A stretch of DNA of 64,000 bases from Porphyrobacter sp. IPPAS B-1204 (GTDB lineage: Bacteria; Pseudomonadota; Alphaproteobacteria; Sphingomonadales; Sphingomonadaceae). The DNA is taken from NCBI GenBank assembly GCA_003724185.1, contig RHGM01000001.1:1-64000 (forward strand), given 5' to 3'. The translations under genes and the position numbers were made by a program. The stretch's first letter is position 1; each line of letters begins with the position of its first letter. The notes beneath the pieces are model-generated. The model ran no database searches and was not told the DNA's origin. It worked only from the letters and a program-made list of their open reading frames with translations. Shown here piece after piece: positions 46,941-57,609 of the stretch.

Positions 46941-48968
46941 CTACTGATCCAGGAACGACCGCATCTTCCGCGACCGGCTCGGATGCTTCAGCTTACGCAG
47001 CGCCTTGGCCTCAATCTGCCGAATCCGTTCACGCGTCACCGAGAACTGCTGGCCGACTTCTTCCAGCGTGTGATCGGTGTTCATCCCGATCCCGAAGCGC
47101 ATGCGCAGCACGCGCTCTTCACGCGGGGTGAGGCTGGCGAGCACGCGGGTGACGGTTTCCTTGAGGTTGGCCTGAATCGCGGCATCCACCGGGATGATCG
47201 CGTTCTTGTCCTCGATGAAATCGCCGAGGTGCGAATCTTCCTCGTCCCCGATGGGGGTTTCGAGGCTGATCGGCTCCTTGGCGATCTTCATCACCTTGCG
47301 AACTTTCTCCAAAGGCATGGAGAGGCGCTGCGCCATTTCTTCCGGGGTCGGCTCGCGGCCTTCCTCGTGCAGGAACTGGCGGGAGGTGCGCACCAGCTTG
47401 TTGATCGTTTCGATCATGTGCACCGGGATACGGATGGTGCGGGCCTGATCGGCGATCGAGCGGGTGATCGCCTGCCTGATCCACCACGTGGCGTAGGTGC
47501 TGAACTTGTAACCCCGGCGGTATTCGAACTTGTCGACCGCCTTCATCAACCCGATGTTGCCTTCCTGAATAAGATCAAGGAATTGCAGCCCGCGATTGGT
47601 GTATTTCTTGGCAATCGAGATCACCAGACGCAGGTTCGCTTCGACCATTTCCTTCTTGGCAATGCGCGCCTCGCGCTCGCCCTTCTGGACCATGTTCACG
47701 ATGCGGCGGAATTCGGTGAGGCTCATGCCGGTCTGCGCGGCGATGTCGGCGATTTCGCTGCGGATGCGCTCGATCGCGTCTTCCTCACGCTCGGCGAAGG
47801 CGGCCCACTTCTTGTCCTTCTTGGCGCGTTCCTTGATCCAGGCGTCGTCCATCTCATTGCCGACATAGGCGCTGAGGAAGTCGACGCGCTTGACCTTGTG
47901 ACGCTCGGCAAGGCGCAGCATCTGCCCGCCCAGCGTGGTCAACCGGCGGTTGAAGGCGTAGAGATTGTCGACCAGAAATTCGATCTTGGTCGCGTGGAAC
48001 TGGACGCTCTCGACCTCGGCGGTGAGTTCTTCGCGCAAGCTTTCGTACTTGGCTTCCTTACCGGCCGGGAAGGCATTGCCCACCGCGAGGGTATCGACGC
48101 GCTCGCCCTGAAGCTTTTCAAAGGCGTTGAACAGCGTGGTGATGCGCGCGAAACGCTCCAGCGCTTCGGGCTTCAGCGCGGCTTCCATCTGGGCGAGGCT
48201 GAGAGTGTTGTCCTCCTCCTCTTCCTCTTCGCGCTTGGGGCGGCCTTCGCCGTCCTCGTCGTCATCGCCGTCCGCATCTGGTTCGTCCTCGACCTCGTCA
48301 TCCTCGCGGATGGTGGGGCCGGCGGTGGCTTCGGAGATTTCACCGTCGTCGTCGTCATCCTCGGCGCCTTCGGCCATCTTGTCGGCCGGCGGTTCCTTGG
48401 AGAGCATGGCGTCAAGATCGAGGATCTCGCGAAGCTGCATGTCGCCGTTGTTGAGCGCTTCGGACCACTGGATAATCGCGTGGAAGGTGATCGGGCTTTC
48501 GCACAGCCCCATGATCATCATGTCGCGCCCGGCCTCGATCCGCTTGGCAATGGCGATTTCGCCTTCGCGGCTGAGCAGTTCGACCGCGCCCATTTCGCGC
48601 AGGTACATGCGCACCGGATCATCGGTGCGTTCGCCCGTGACGAGCTTGCGGTTGCCGGCGCGGGCGTCTTTCGAGGGGCCCTTTTTCTCGTCGTCTTCCT
48701 CGTCGTCATCATCCTCGGCGACGACTTCTTCGGCTTCACCTTCTTCGCCCTCGGCCTCGGCGTCTTCGTCGCTCTCGACGATCTGCACGCCCATTTCACT
48801 GAGCGCGGTCTGGATGTCTTCGATCTGGTCAGGGCTCATCTCGCCCGAAGGCAGCGCCTCGTTAAGCTCGTCATAGGTGACGTAGCCGCGCTTTTTCGCC
48901 TTGCTGATAAGCTTCTTGATCGACGAATCGTTCAGATCGATCAGCGGGGCATCTTCCTTCTCGGCCAT
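46941..48968 (-). CDS. rpoD: RNA polymerase sigma factor RpoD (sigma-70)
   Basis: 675 residues. Housekeeping sigma factor. Region 1.1 (about 10-60); an acidic low-complexity segment (about 65-98); nonconserved insert; region 2 with [30 protein letters not shown] and [20 protein letters not shown]; region 3 with [13 protein letters not shown]; region 4 with [37 protein letters not shown]. Third gene of yqeY-dnaG-rpoD; downstream DUF2059 gene lies 11 bases away. Confidence 0.98.
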   Translation of the reverse strand: MAEKEDAPLIDLNDSSIKKLISKAKKRGYVTYDELNEALPSGEMSPDQIEDIQTALSEMGVQIVESDEDAEAEGEEGEAEEVVAEDDDDEEDDEKKGPSKDARAGNRKLVTGERTDDPVRMYLREMGAVELLSREGEIAIAKRIEAGRDMMIMGLCESPITFHAIIQWSEALNNGDMQLREILDLDAMLSKEPPADKMAEGAEDDDDDGEISEATAGPTIREDDEVEDEPDADGDDDEDGEGRPKREEEEEEDNTLSLAQMEAALKPEALERFARITTLFNAFEKLQGERVDTLAVGNAFPAGKEAKYESLREELTAEVESVQFHATKIEFLVDNLYAFNRRLTTLGGQMLRLAERHKVKRVDFLSAYVGNEMDDAWIKERAKKDKKWAAFAEREEDAIERIRSEIADIAAQTGMSLTEFRRIVNMVQKGEREARIAKKEMVEANLRLVISIAKKYTNRGLQFLDLIQEGNIGLMKAVDKFEYRRGYKFSTYATWWIRQAITRSIADQARTIRIPVHMIETINKLVRTSRQFLHEEGREPTPEEMAQRLSMPLEKVRKVMKIAKEPISLETPIGDEEDSHLGDFIEDKNAIIPVDAAIQANLKETVTRVLASLTPREERVLRMRFGIGMNTDHTLEEVGQQFSVTRERIRQIEAKALRKLKHPSRSRKMRSFLDQ

Positions 48969-49050
48969 AAATCCGTACGTTTCCGTTCTGGGGTGTGCCT
49001 GCCGCTATGCGCACAGCATGCCTGCCACCCGTTAATCCCATATCCGCCCA

Positions 49051-50910
49051 TCAAAGGGCATCGTCACCCGTGTTACCCGCGGCCGCTTTGCGGCGCCCGA
49101 AGGCTTTGAGGCGTTCTTCGACTGCCATGAGCTGTGCACGCAGGCGCGTCTGTTCGGCAAACGACCCTTCCGGATCGCTGTCGAAACGCGAAATCGTGGC
49201 CGCAAGCGCGGCCTCAAGCGCCGGCCTTTCGACCAGGAGCGACACAGCTTCAGCCAGTTCCTCACACGCAGCGCCGGGATCGTTGCCTTCATCGAGAAAG
49301 GCGTAGCGGATATCTGCCGGCGGGGCAGGTTGGCCTTGCTCGCTGCATATGGCGGTTGCGCCGCGCGAATCAAGCGTTTCTGCAAGTTCGAACAGCGATT
49401 CGATTCCGGACGCGGCGCTGGGGTTGGCCCGCGCCAGGATCGAAAGCGCCTCGGCATGGCGCGCAATCTGGTCGGGATGGCGCGCCAATCCTGCCAGAAC
49501 CGCGGTGAGCAAGCCTTGCCGCTGGCCCCCTGCCATCATCCCCGACAGCTGCACGCGCGCGCCTTCGGACAGGCCTTGCGGCTGCGGCGGGCCGCCCTTC
49601 CATTGTCCGCTCTGGCCGGGCTGGAACGCTGGCTTCGGGGGGCGGGGCGGGTAGGCGAAGGCGGAGAAGCGGTCGCCAAGTTCGCGGCGATAGAGGCCCT
49701 TGATCTCGGGATCGGCGATGGTTTCGACATGGGCCATCAGCCGCGCCTTGAGGCCCGCCTTGGCCTCGGGCGTGGCGAGGGGCTGGGCGTCACGTTCAAA
49801 CTCCCACAGGGTCTCGATCAGGCTGGCGGGCTGCGCCAGCAGTCGCTCCATTGCGCCCTTGCCTTGCGCCTTGATCAGATCATCGGGATCAAGCCCGGCG
49901 GGCAACCGCACGATGCCGAGCGAGCGCATCGGGGCGAGCAGCGGCAGTGCCCGCGCAATCGCCCGCATCGCCGCACGCTGCCCGGCCGCGTCGCCATCGA
50001 AACACAGCACCGGCGCATCGACCATCCGCCACAGCAGTTCCAGCTGCATTTCGGTCAGCGCCGTGCCCAGCGGAGCGACCGCGTCCGCAATCCCCGCATT
50101 GGCGAGCGCGATAACGTCCATGTAGCCTTCAACCACCACCACCCGGCCAGATTGGCGTGCAGCCGGGGCGGCGCGGTGGAGGTTGTAGAGGGTCCGGCCT
50201 TTGTCGAACAATTCGGTGTCGGGCGAGTTCAGGTATTTCGCCACCCCGTCCCGCTTGTCGAGAATCCGCCCGCCAAAGGCGATCACCCGTCCGCGCGCGT
50301 CCTGGATCGGCAGCATGACGCGGCCCCGGAAGCGGTCATACCGCTCGCCCTGTTCATTGGCAGCGCGCATTCCGGCGCCTTCGAGCATATCCTCGCCGAA
50401 ATGCGCAAGGGCGCGGGGCAGGGCCTGACGGTCATCGGGCGCCCAGCCAAAGCCGAATTCGCGCATGACGGCAGGCGAGAACCCGCGCCGCTCAAGATAT
50501 TCGCGTGCGGTCTTGCCGGTCGGCGCGGCGAGGCTATCGACAAAGAACCGCTGCGCCGCTTCGGTGACGTCGATCAGGCTGGCGCGGGCTTCGGCCTTTT
50601 TGGCCTGCACAGGATCAGGCGCGGGGACTTCCATCCCGGCCATCCCCGCCAACTCCTTCACCGCGTCCATGAATTGCAGCCCAGCGTGATCCACCATCCA
50701 GCTGATCGCATCGCCATGCGCCCCGCAGCCGAAGCAGTGGTAGAACTGCTTCTGGTCATTCACGTAGAAGCTGGGCGTCTTTTCCTCATGGAACGGGCAG
50801 CACCCCTTCCACTCCCGCCCGGCCCGCGTCAGCTTGACCGACCGCTGGACAAGCGTCGACAGCGTGATCCGCGCACGCAGTTCGTCCTTCCATTGCGGGG
50901 TGATGGCCAT
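49051..50910 (-). CDS. dnaG: DNA primase DnaG
   Basis: 619 residues. Makes RNA primers at the replication fork. N-terminal zinc finger CCPFHEEKTPSFYVNDQKQFYHCFGCGAHGDAIS; catalytic core with Toprim motifs VVVVEGYMDVIALANAGI and FDGDAAGQRAAMRA; C-terminal DnaB-binding part is Ala-rich and variable. Order yqeY, dnaG, rpoD is the alphaproteobacterial macromolecular-synthesis operon without rpsU. Confidence 0.97.
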   Translation of the reverse strand: MAITPQWKDELRARITLSTLVQRSVKLTRAGREWKGCCPFHEEKTPSFYVNDQKQFYHCFGCGAHGDAISWMVDHAGLQFMDAVKELAGMAGMEVPAPDPVQAKKAEARASLIDVTEAAQRFFVDSLAAPTGKTAREYLERRGFSPAVMREFGFGWAPDDRQALPRALAHFGEDMLEGAGMRAANEQGERYDRFRGRVMLPIQDARGRVIAFGGRILDKRDGVAKYLNSPDTELFDKGRTLYNLHRAAPAARQSGRVVVVEGYMDVIALANAGIADAVAPLGTALTEMQLELLWRMVDAPVLCFDGDAAGQRAAMRAIARALPLLAPMRSLGIVRLPAGLDPDDLIKAQGKGAMERLLAQPASLIETLWEFERDAQPLATPEAKAGLKARLMAHVETIADPEIKGLYRRELGDRFSAFAYPPRPPKPAFQPGQSGQWKGGPPQPQGLSEGARVQLSGMMAGGQRQGLLTAVLAGLARHPDQIARHAEALSILARANPSAASGIESLFELAETLDSRGATAICSEQGQPAPPADIRYAFLDEGNDPGAACEELAEAVSLLVERPALEAALAATISRFDSDPEGSFAEQTRLRAQLMAVEERLKAFGRRKAAAGNTGDDAL

Positions 50911-50989
50911 GTTGGGTTAGGTGCGCCTGAACCCGCCAAGGTTCAAGCGCGCCCTGTGGATGGGTCTGTGGCTTAGCGCACCGGTCAAA

Positions 50990-51442
50990 TCAGGACAGCG
51001 CCGCCTTCACCAGCGAGCTTGCCAGCTTGCCATCCAGCACCGCGCCGTGGCGCGCCTTAAGCTCGGCCATGACGGTGCCCATGTCCTTCATGCTGGACGC
51101 GCCGGTTTCCGCCTTGATCGCCTCAATCGCGGCGGCGGTTTCGGCCTCGCTCAGCATCTGGGGGAGGAATTCCTCGATCACCGCGAGTTCGGCGCGTTCC
51201 ACCGCGGCCAGCTCATCGCGCCCGCCACTGACATACATATCAATCGATTCGCGGCGCTGCTTGGCCATTTTCTGGAGCACGCTGACCACCAGTTCATCAT
51301 CGGGGATGCTCTTGCCCGAAGTGCGCTCTTCAATGTCGCGGTCCTTGATCTTCGCCGAAATCTGGCGGAGCGCGGCGGTGCGGTCTTTCTCGCCCGCCTT
51401 CATCGCGGCAATGGTGGCGGCCTTGATATCGTCACGGATCAT
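50990..51442 (-). CDS. GatB/YqeY domain protein
   Basis: 150 residues. Helical YqeY domain: IRDDIKAATIAAMKAGEKDRTAALRQISAKIKDRDIEER and MVSGGRDELAAVERAELAVIEEFLPQMLSEAE-type core. Related to the tail of GatB; a tRNA-linked function is assumed. Divergent from carA with 141 bases between starts, first gene of the dnaG-rpoD unit. Confidence 0.95.
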   Translation of the reverse strand: MIRDDIKAATIAAMKAGEKDRTAALRQISAKIKDRDIEERTSGKSIPDDELVVSVLQKMAKQRRESIDMYVSGGRDELAAVERAELAVIEEFLPQMLSEAETAAAIEAIKAETGASSMKDMGTVMAELKARHGAVLDGKLASSLVKAALS

Positions 51443-51507
51443 TACGTGTTTCCTGTGGATTGAATGTGTCGGCGCGCCCCTAACGCAAATAGAGGGCCAA
51501 GCCTAGG

Positions 51508-51536
51508 TTGACGCGGGGGGGCGAGGGGCCTAGCGG
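51508..51536 (+). promoter_or_regulatory. Candidate promoter of carA
   Basis: TTGACG (51508-51513), 17-base spacer, TAGCGG (51531-51536), about 48 bases before ATG 51584. Identical -10 and spacing to the ilvB promoter. Confidence 0.55.
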
Positions 51537-51583
51537 ACAAAACTTAGCAACATCGCTGGCTTTACCTACCAACGGAGCGCCCC

Positions 51584-52768
51584 ATGGCCGACCCCGCTTC
51601 TTTCCGTGCGCAACCTTCCGGCGCGACGGGAGTCCTCGTTCTGGCCGATGGCACGGTGGTGTGGGGGCGGGGCTTTGGCGCAGTGGGTGCGAGCGTGGGC
51701 GAGGTGTGCTTCAACACCGCCATGACCGGCTATCAGGAGGTGATGACCGATCCCTCCTACGCCGCGCAGATCGTCACCTTCACCTTCCCGCATATCGGCA
51801 ATGTCGGCGCCAATGGCGAGGACGTTGAGAGCAAGGTCGAAGGCGCGGTTGGCTGCATCGTGCGCGAGGACGTGACTGAGCCTTCCAGCTTCCGTTCAAT
51901 CGAGAAATTTGCCGACTGGATGGTGCGCAACGGCAAGATCGGCCTCAGCGGCGTGGACACCCGCGCCCTGACCCGCCGCATCCGCCAATCGGGCGCTCCC
52001 AATGCGGTGATCGCCCATGCGCCGGACGGCAAGTTCGATATCCCCGCGCTGGTGAAGCGTGCGCAGGATTGGCCGGGGCTGGAGGGCATGGACCTCGCCA
52101 TCCGCGTCACCCGCGACAAGCATGAAAGCTGGGCGGGCGGTTACTGGACGCTCGGCAAAGGCTACGGGCGCGCTCCGTTCGATGCGAAGCCCCACGTGGT
52201 CGCCATCGACTACGGGTCGAAGGACAACATCTTCCGCAATCTGGTGAAAGCCGGGGCGCGGGTGACGGTGGTGCCGGCCAAGACCTCGTTCGAGGACGTG
52301 ATGGCGCTGGCGCCCGATGGCGTGTTCCTGAGCAACGGCCCCGGCGATCCGGCGGCGACCGGCGAATATGCGGTGCCGGTGATCAAGGCGCTGCTCGATG
52401 CCGACATGCCGATCTTCGGTATCTGCCTGGGCCACCAGCTTCTGGCGCTCGCCGCGGGCGCGAAGACGATCAAGATGCACCAGGGCCACCGCGGCGCAAA
52501 TCACCCGGTGCAGCGCGTGGGCGAGGGCTGGGGGGAGACCTCGGGCCTCGTCGAGATCACCTCGATGAACCACGGTTTCACAGTGGATGCTGGCACCCTG
52601 CCGGAGAATGTCGAGCAGACCCATGTCTCGCTGTTCGATGGGACGAATTGCGGGATTGCGATCAAGGGCAAGCGGGCCTTTGCCGTGCAGTATCACCCGG
52701 AGGCAAGTCCGGGGCCGCAGGATAGCTTCTACCTGTTCGAGAAGTTCGTGGGGGGGCTGGGAGAATAG
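51584..52768 (+). CDS. carA: Carbamoyl-phosphate synthase small subunit CarA
   Basis: 394 residues. Glutamine-hydrolysing subunit supplying ammonia to CarB for carbamoyl phosphate (arginine and pyrimidines). CPSase_sm_chain N domain has [23 protein letters not shown]-terminal class I amidotransferase has catalytic Cys in [20 protein letters not shown], and His/Glu in [14 protein letters not shown]. The 74-codon gene starts 3 bases after its stop. Confidence 0.97.
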   Translation: MADPASFRAQPSGATGVLVLADGTVVWGRGFGAVGASVGEVCFNTAMTGYQEVMTDPSYAAQIVTFTFPHIGNVGANGEDVESKVEGAVGCIVREDVTEPSSFRSIEKFADWMVRNGKIGLSGVDTRALTRRIRQSGAPNAVIAHAPDGKFDIPALVKRAQDWPGLEGMDLAIRVTRDKHESWAGGYWTLGKGYGRAPFDAKPHVVAIDYGSKDNIFRNLVKAGARVTVVPAKTSFEDVMALAPDGVFLSNGPGDPAATGEYAVPVIKALLDADMPIFGICLGHQLLALAAGAKTIKMHQGHRGANHPVQRVGEGWGETSGLVEITSMNHGFTVDAGTLPENVEQTHVSLFDGTNCGIAIKGKRAFAVQYHPEASPGPQDSFYLFEKFVGGLGE

Positions 52769-52771
52769 ACG

Positions 52772-52996
52772 ATGGCAGTCGTAAAGCAGTTTTCGGTCGA
52801 AGATCAGAATTCTCGGATCGGCCATTCGGAATGTTCTGGAGTGATCAGAGCAATCGAGGTGGACGGGGAGAAGTTCATTCAGATTGACACCTACGGCTCA
52901 AAGGATCGCGAATTCCAGAACAAGCTGTCTCAATCGCTTCGCCTCACTGAGGGCGCTTTCAACCAACTCAAGAAGCTAGGCGAAGAGCACTTCTAA
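52772..52996 (+). CDS. Small accessory gene between carA and carB
   Basis: 74 residues: [16 protein letters not shown] then a middle part with [22 protein letters not shown] and a helical end. The QIDTYGS...K.SQS pattern recalls small proteins loosely labelled methionyl-tRNA formyltransferase in databases; function unknown. G+C is about 50% by my count, clearly below the flanking genes, and codon use is unlike them, suggesting recent acquisition. It sits cleanly in the operon: 3 bases after carA and TAATG overlap with carB. Confidence 0.85.
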   Translation: MAVVKQFSVEDQNSRIGHSECSGVIRAIEVDGEKFIQIDTYGSKDREFQNKLSQSLRLTEGAFNQLKKLGEEHF

Positions 52997-55900
52997 TGCC
53001 CAAAAGAACCGACATTTCCTCGATCCTCGTCATTGGCGCTGGCCCCATCATCATCGGGCAGGCGTGCGAGTTCGATTACTCCGGCACGCAGGCGATCAAG
53101 GCGTTGAAGGAGGAGGGCTACCGCGTCATCCTCGTCAACTCCAACCCGGCGACGATCATGACCGATCCGGAATTCGCCGACGCGACCTATATCGAGCCGA
53201 TCACGCCCGATATCGTCGCCAAGATCATCGCCAAGGAACGGCCCGATGCGCTGCTGCCCACGATGGGCGGGCAGACCGCGCTGAACTGCGCGCTGGCGCT
53301 CGACGCGGATGGCACGCTGGCCAAGTACGGCGTGGAGATGATCGGGGCCAAGGCCGACGCCATCGACAAGGCGGAAAACCGGATGCGGTTCCGCGATGCG
53401 ATGACCAGCATCGGACTGGAAAGCGCGCGGTCGGGCATTGCCAACACGCTGGAAGAAGCCCGTGTCATCCTCGAACGCACCGGTCTGCCGTCCATCATCC
53501 GCCCCAGCTTTACCCTCGGCGGCACGGGTGGCGGGATTGCCTACAACAAGGCCGAATTCGACCAGATCGTGCGCGAAGGGCTCGACGCGTCGCCCACCAC
53601 CGAAGTGCTGATCGAGGAATCGCTGCTCGGGTGGAAAGAGTTCGAGATGGAGGTGGTGCGCGACCGCAAGGATAACGCGATCATCATCTGCGCCATCGAA
53701 AACGTCGATCCGATGGGCGTCCACACCGGGGACAGCATCACCGTCGCCCCGGCGCTGACGCTCACCGACAAGGAATACCAGATCATGCGCAACGCGAGCA
53801 TCGCTTGCCTGCGCGAGATCGGTGTCGAGACCGGCGGCTCCAACGTGCAGTTCGCGGTCAATCCGAAGGATGGCCGGTTGATCGTGATCGAGATGAACCC
53901 GCGCGTGTCGCGCTCATCCGCGCTCGCGTCCAAGGCCACCGGCTTCCCCATCGCCCGCGTCGCGGCCAAGCTGGCAGTGGGTTACACGCTGGACGAACTC
54001 ACCAACGAGATCACCGGGGCGACGCCTGCCAGCTTTGAACCCACGATTGACTATGTCGTGACCAAGATCCCGCGCTTCGCCTTCGAAAAGTTCAAGGGCG
54101 CGGCGACCGATCTTTCAACCGCGATGAAATCGGTCGGTGAGGTCATGGCGATTGGCCGCAATTTTCAGGAATCGATGCAGAAGGCCCTGCGCGGGCTTGA
54201 GACGGGCCTCGATGGTTTCAACCGCGTGCCGGAGCTTGAGGGCCAGCCCCGCGATGTGATCGTCGCCGCCCTGTCGCGCCGCACGCCGGACCGGCTGCTG
54301 AAGGTTGGTCAGGCCTTCCGCGAAGGCATGAGCGTGGAGGAAATCGCTGCTGTCACCTTCTATGACCCGTGGTTCCTGCGCCAGATCGAAGCGATCATTG
54401 ACGCTGAAAAGCAGGTGCAGACCGATGGCCTGCCCCGCGATGCCGCTGGCTTGCGCCGCCTGAAGGCGATGGGCTTTTCCGACAAGCGCCTTGCCACCCT
54501 TGCCGTGCGTTCGGTCGGCGTGGCTGGCGGCATGGGCGAAACCCAGGCCAAGCGTTCCGGCCTGCTCCACGATGCGCTCGTGGCGATGGCGGGCGCGACC
54601 AGCGCGGCAGAAGTGCGCGCCCTGCGCCACAAGCTCGGCGTGAACCCCGTGTTCAAGCGCATCGACAGCTGCGCCGCCGAGTTCGAGGCGATCACGCCCT
54701 ATATGTATTCGACCTACGAAGCCCCCAGCTTTGGCGAGGCTGAATGCGAATCCGCGCCGACCGACCGGCGCAAGATCGTCATCCTTGGCGGCGGGCCGAA
54801 CCGGATCGGGCAGGGGATCGAGTTCGATTACTGCTGCGTCCACGCCTGTTTCGCGCTGGCGGAGCAGGGGTTCGAGACGATCATGATCAACTGCAACCCC
54901 GAAACCGTCTCGACCGATTACGACACGTCTGACCGCCTCTATTTCGAGCCGCTCACCGATGAGGACGTGCTGGAAATCCTGCGGGTGGAACAGCAGAATG
55001 GCGAGCTGGTCGGCGTGATCGTCCAGTTCGGCGGGCAGACCCCGCTGAAACTGGCGCAGGCGCTGGAGGATGCAGGCATCCCGATCCTCGGCACCTCGCC
55101 CGACGCGATCGACCTTGCCGAAGACCGCGAACGCTTCGCCAAGCTGGTCAGCAAGCTGAAGCTGAAGCAGCCCGACAACGGCATCGCCCGCAGCCGCGAT
55201 GAAGCCGCAGCGGTCGCCGCCCGCATCGGCTATCCGGTGCTGCTGCGTCCGTCCTATGTGCTCGGCGGACGGGCGATGGAAATCGTCGACAGCGAAGCAC
55301 AGCTCGACAATTACATCGCCACCGCCGTGAACGTGTCGGGAGACAGCCCGGTGCTGATCGACCAGTATCTGCGTGATGCGATCGAATGCGATGTCGATGC
55401 GCTGTGCGATGGCACCGAAGTCCGCATTGCGGGCGTCATGCAGCATATCGAGGAAGCGGGCGTCCACTCGGGTGACAGCGCCTGCACCCTGCCGCCCTAT
55501 TCGCTCTCGCCCGAAATCATCGCCGAGATGGAGCGTCAGGCCGAGGCGCTGGCCCATGCGCTGGGCGTGGTGGGCCTCATGAACATCCAGTTCGCGGTCA
55601 AGGATGACACGGTCTACCTGATCGAGGTCAACCCCCGCGCCAGCCGCACCGTGCCGTTCGTGGCCAAGGCCATCGGCCAGCCGGTCGCCAAGATTGCCGC
55701 ACGGGTTATGGCGGGCGAGCCGCTCAGCAACTTCCCGCCGTTCAAGCGTGACCTGCCTTACATGGCGGTCAAGGAAGCGGTGTTCCCCTTCGCGCGCTTC
55801 CCCGGCGCGGACCCGGTGCTCAGCCCCGAAATGAAGTCCACGGGCGAGGTGATGGGGATCGACGTCAGTTTCGAAGCCGCCTTCCTCAAATCGCAGCTGG

Positions 55901-56322
55901 GCGCCGGCATGGTGCCGCCGCAATCGGGCACGGTGTTCGTCAGCGTCAAGAACACCGACAAGGCCGCCATCGTTCCCGGGGTGCGCAAGCTGATCGATCA
56001 CGGCTTCCGCGTCGTCGCCACCGGCGGCACGCAAAGCTACCTTGCCGAACAGGGTCTGGCGGTGGAGCGCGTCAACAAGGTGGCCGAAGGCCAGCCGCAT
56101 ATCGTCGACAAGATCATCGATGGCGACATCGCGCTGATCTTCAACACCACCGAAGGCTGGCAATCGCTGTCTGACAGCAAATCCATCCGGCAGGCGGCGC
56201 TCGCCAACAAGGTGCCGTACTACACAACAGCGGCAGGCAGTGTCGCGGCAGCGGCGGCGATTTCGGCGATCCGGCCAGACCAGCTTGAAGTCCGGTCGTT
56301 GCAGGACTATTATGGAACCTGA
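52996..56322 (+). CDS. carB: Carbamoyl-phosphate synthase large subunit CarB
   Basis: 1108 residues. Two homologous ATP-grasp halves (about 1-400 and 560-940) phosphorylate bicarbonate and carbamate; an oligomerisation domain lies between, and an MGS-like allosteric domain closes the protein ([26 protein letters not shown]). Motifs: [53 protein letters not shown] 52996 overlaps the upstream stop (TAATG). Confidence 0.97.
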   Translation: MPKRTDISSILVIGAGPIIIGQACEFDYSGTQAIKALKEEGYRVILVNSNPATIMTDPEFADATYIEPITPDIVAKIIAKERPDALLPTMGGQTALNCALALDADGTLAKYGVEMIGAKADAIDKAENRMRFRDAMTSIGLESARSGIANTLEEARVILERTGLPSIIRPSFTLGGTGGGIAYNKAEFDQIVREGLDASPTTEVLIEESLLGWKEFEMEVVRDRKDNAIIICAIENVDPMGVHTGDSITVAPALTLTDKEYQIMRNASIACLREIGVETGGSNVQFAVNPKDGRLIVIEMNPRVSRSSALASKATGFPIARVAAKLAVGYTLDELTNEITGATPASFEPTIDYVVTKIPRFAFEKFKGAATDLSTAMKSVGEVMAIGRNFQESMQKALRGLETGLDGFNRVPELEGQPRDVIVAALSRRTPDRLLKVGQAFREGMSVEEIAAVTFYDPWFLRQIEAIIDAEKQVQTDGLPRDAAGLRRLKAMGFSDKRLATLAVRSVGVAGGMGETQAKRSGLLHDALVAMAGATSAAEVRALRHKLGVNPVFKRIDSCAAEFEAITPYMYSTYEAPSFGEAECESAPTDRRKIVILGGGPNRIGQGIEFDYCCVHACFALAEQGFETIMINCNPETVSTDYDTSDRLYFEPLTDEDVLEILRVEQQNGELVGVIVQFGGQTPLKLAQALEDAGIPILGTSPDAIDLAEDRERFAKLVSKLKLKQPDNGIARSRDEAAAVAARIGYPVLLRPSYVLGGRAMEIVDSEAQLDNYIATAVNVSGDSPVLIDQYLRDAIECDVDALCDGTEVRIAGVMQHIEEAGVHSGDSACTLPPYSLSPEIIAEMERQAEALAHALGVVGLMNIQFAVKDDTVYLIEVNPRASRTVPFVAKAIGQPVAKIAARVMAGEPLSNFPPFKRDLPYMAVKEAVFPFARFPGADPVLSPEMKSTGEVMGIDVSFEAAFLKSQLGAGMVPPQSGTVFVSVKNTDKAAIVPGVRKLIDHGFRVVATGGTQSYLAEQGLAVERVNKVAEGQPHIVDKIIDGDIALIFNTTEGWQSLSDSKSIRQAALANKVPYYTTAAGSVAAAAAISAIRPDQLEVRSLQDYYGT

Positions 56323-56436
56323 CTGACACTCCCCCCAGATCGCAAGTGACCGGAGCCGTATGGATCGAACGGCCGGGTTCGCTTTCCTTCTGACAATGGG
56401 CGGGGCGCCGGAAAAACAGACAGAAAGACAAGAAAG

Positions 56437-56913
56437 ATGGCGACGATGGACAAGGTGCCGATGCTGGCTGAGGGGTATGAGCGGCTGACGGCCGACCTCA
56501 AGATGCTGCGCGAAGAACGCCCCAAGATCGTCGAGGCCATCGAAGAAGCACGCGCCCACGGCGACCTTTCGGAAAATGCCGAATACCATGCCGCCAAGGA
56601 GCGTCAGGGCCAGGTCGAAGCCATGATCGGCGATATCGAAGGCATGGTCAGCCGCGCGCAGATCATCGACCCCACCACGCTTTCAGGTGACCGGATCGTG
56701 TTCGGCGCGACCGTGACCCTGCTTGACGAGAACGACAAGCCGGTGCGTTACCAGATCGTCGGCCAGACCGAGGCAGATGCGGCGAAGGGGCGGATTTCGT
56801 ACAATTCGCCGCTGGCCCGCGCTCTGATCGGCAAGCAGAAGGGTGATGAGATCGAGGTCACGGTGCCCTCGGGCGAGAAGTTCTACCTCGTCGACAAGAT
56901 CGAGTTCATCTGA
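56437..56913 (+). CDS. greA: Transcription elongation factor GreA
   Basis: 158 residues. Stimulates RNA cleavage by backtracked RNA polymerase. N-terminal coiled coil with the acidic tip [23 protein letters not shown]-terminal FKBP-like domain (about 80-158). Preceded by AAGACAAGAAAG. 114 bases after carB. Confidence 0.97.
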   Translation: MATMDKVPMLAEGYERLTADLKMLREERPKIVEAIEEARAHGDLSENAEYHAAKERQGQVEAMIGDIEGMVSRAQIIDPTTLSGDRIVFGATVTLLDENDKPVRYQIVGQTEADAAKGRISYNSPLARALIGKQKGDEIEVTVPSGEKFYLVDKIEFI

Positions 56914-56918
56914 ACCGC

Positions 56919-57206
56919 ATGGCGTTGCCGCCCGTCAGGCCGTTGGCCGAGCGCCGGGTGGCGGCCCATTTCGTGGATGCGGGCGCGGTCAGCATGGCCG
57001 ATGCCATTGCTTTTGCGCCGGGCACACCCAGCCGCCGCCGCGCTTTTGAACGGCTTAAGGGCGCGGATGTGCTGCGCACCGACGGGCAGGGCAAGTGGTG
57101 GCTGGATGAGGAACGCTGGCAGGGCCGCCGTTCCGACCGGCGCACGCGGGTGGTGTTGGCGATGCTGGCGGTGGCAGCCGCAGGGGCCTTCGCGGCGTTG
57201 CGGTGA
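56919..57206 (+). CDS. Small hypothetical membrane protein
   Basis: 95 residues. Soluble start (PLAERRVAAHFVDAGAVSMADAIAF, GTPSRRRAFERLKGADVLRTDGQGKWWLDEERWQ) ending in a membrane segment (VVLAMLAVAAAGAFAALR). The basic, Trp-containing middle looks like a winged-helix fragment (guess). 5 bases after greA. Confidence 0.65.
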   Translation: MALPPVRPLAERRVAAHFVDAGAVSMADAIAFAPGTPSRRRAFERLKGADVLRTDGQGKWWLDEERWQGRRSDRRTRVVLAMLAVAAAGAFAALR

Positions 57207-57262
57207 GGCGTTCCAGCCGGGGCTAGGTTGGCGTTAGACCCCCGCTAGACCCCCTCCAGCCT

Positions 57263-57282
57263 TGTGTTTCATGTGAAACACA
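57263..57282. promoter_or_regulatory. parS-like palindrome (possible ParB site)
   Basis: TGTGTTTCA, TG, TGAAACACA: a perfect 9-base inverted repeat. The core TGTTTCATGTGAAACA (57265-57280) differs at one central base from the widely used ParB site TGTTTCACGTGAAACA. It lies in the intergenic region between the 95-residue protein and the DUF4170 gene. No parAB is in the window. Confidence 0.6.
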
Positions 57283-57295
57283 GCGCGCAATCGGC

Positions 57296-57526
57296 CTATT
57301 CCTCAGGCGTGAGCAGCTTGTGGATGTGGACGACGACGTATTTCATCTCGGCATCGTCAACCGTGCGCTGTGCCTGTGCGCGCCATGCTTCCACTGCCGC
57401 GTCATACGAACTGAAGACGCCGACAACGTGGATGCTCTGCGGATCCTGGAATTCGATCCCGCGCGGATCGGTCACGCGGCCGCCCATCACGAGGTGGAGC
57501 CGCTGGGTGGGTGTGGTTTCTGCCAT
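57296..57526 (-). CDS. DUF4170 domain protein
   Basis: 76 residues. LHLVMGGRVTDPRGIEFQDPQSIHVVGVFSSYDAAVEAWRAQAQRTVDDAEMKYVVVHIHKLL matches the DUF4170 family as a whole (given here by its features: GGRV, FxDP, GxFxxYxxAxxAW, YxxVHxHxLL). Small soluble alphaproteobacterial protein without known function. Confidence 0.88.
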   Translation of the reverse strand: MAETTPTQRLHLVMGGRVTDPRGIEFQDPQSIHVVGVFSSYDAAVEAWRAQAQRTVDDAEMKYVVVHIHKLLTPEE

Positions 57527-57609
57527 GATATCTGCCCTTGGGGAGGAAGGATGCGCGGCGCTTTAACGTCTTGCCGCGCAAGGGCAAGCCTTCACAGATG
57601 GCGACAGTA

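Noticed and set aside
46812..49109. 765-codon frame antisense to rpoD
   Set aside because: The sigma-70 regions on the minus strand are unmistakable; the antisense frame exists because of codon bias.
54115..56589. Very long open frame (824 codons) antisense to carB
   Set aside because: Antisense frame of a G+C-rich gene; the plus-strand frame encodes CarB with intact ATP-grasp motifs from end to end.
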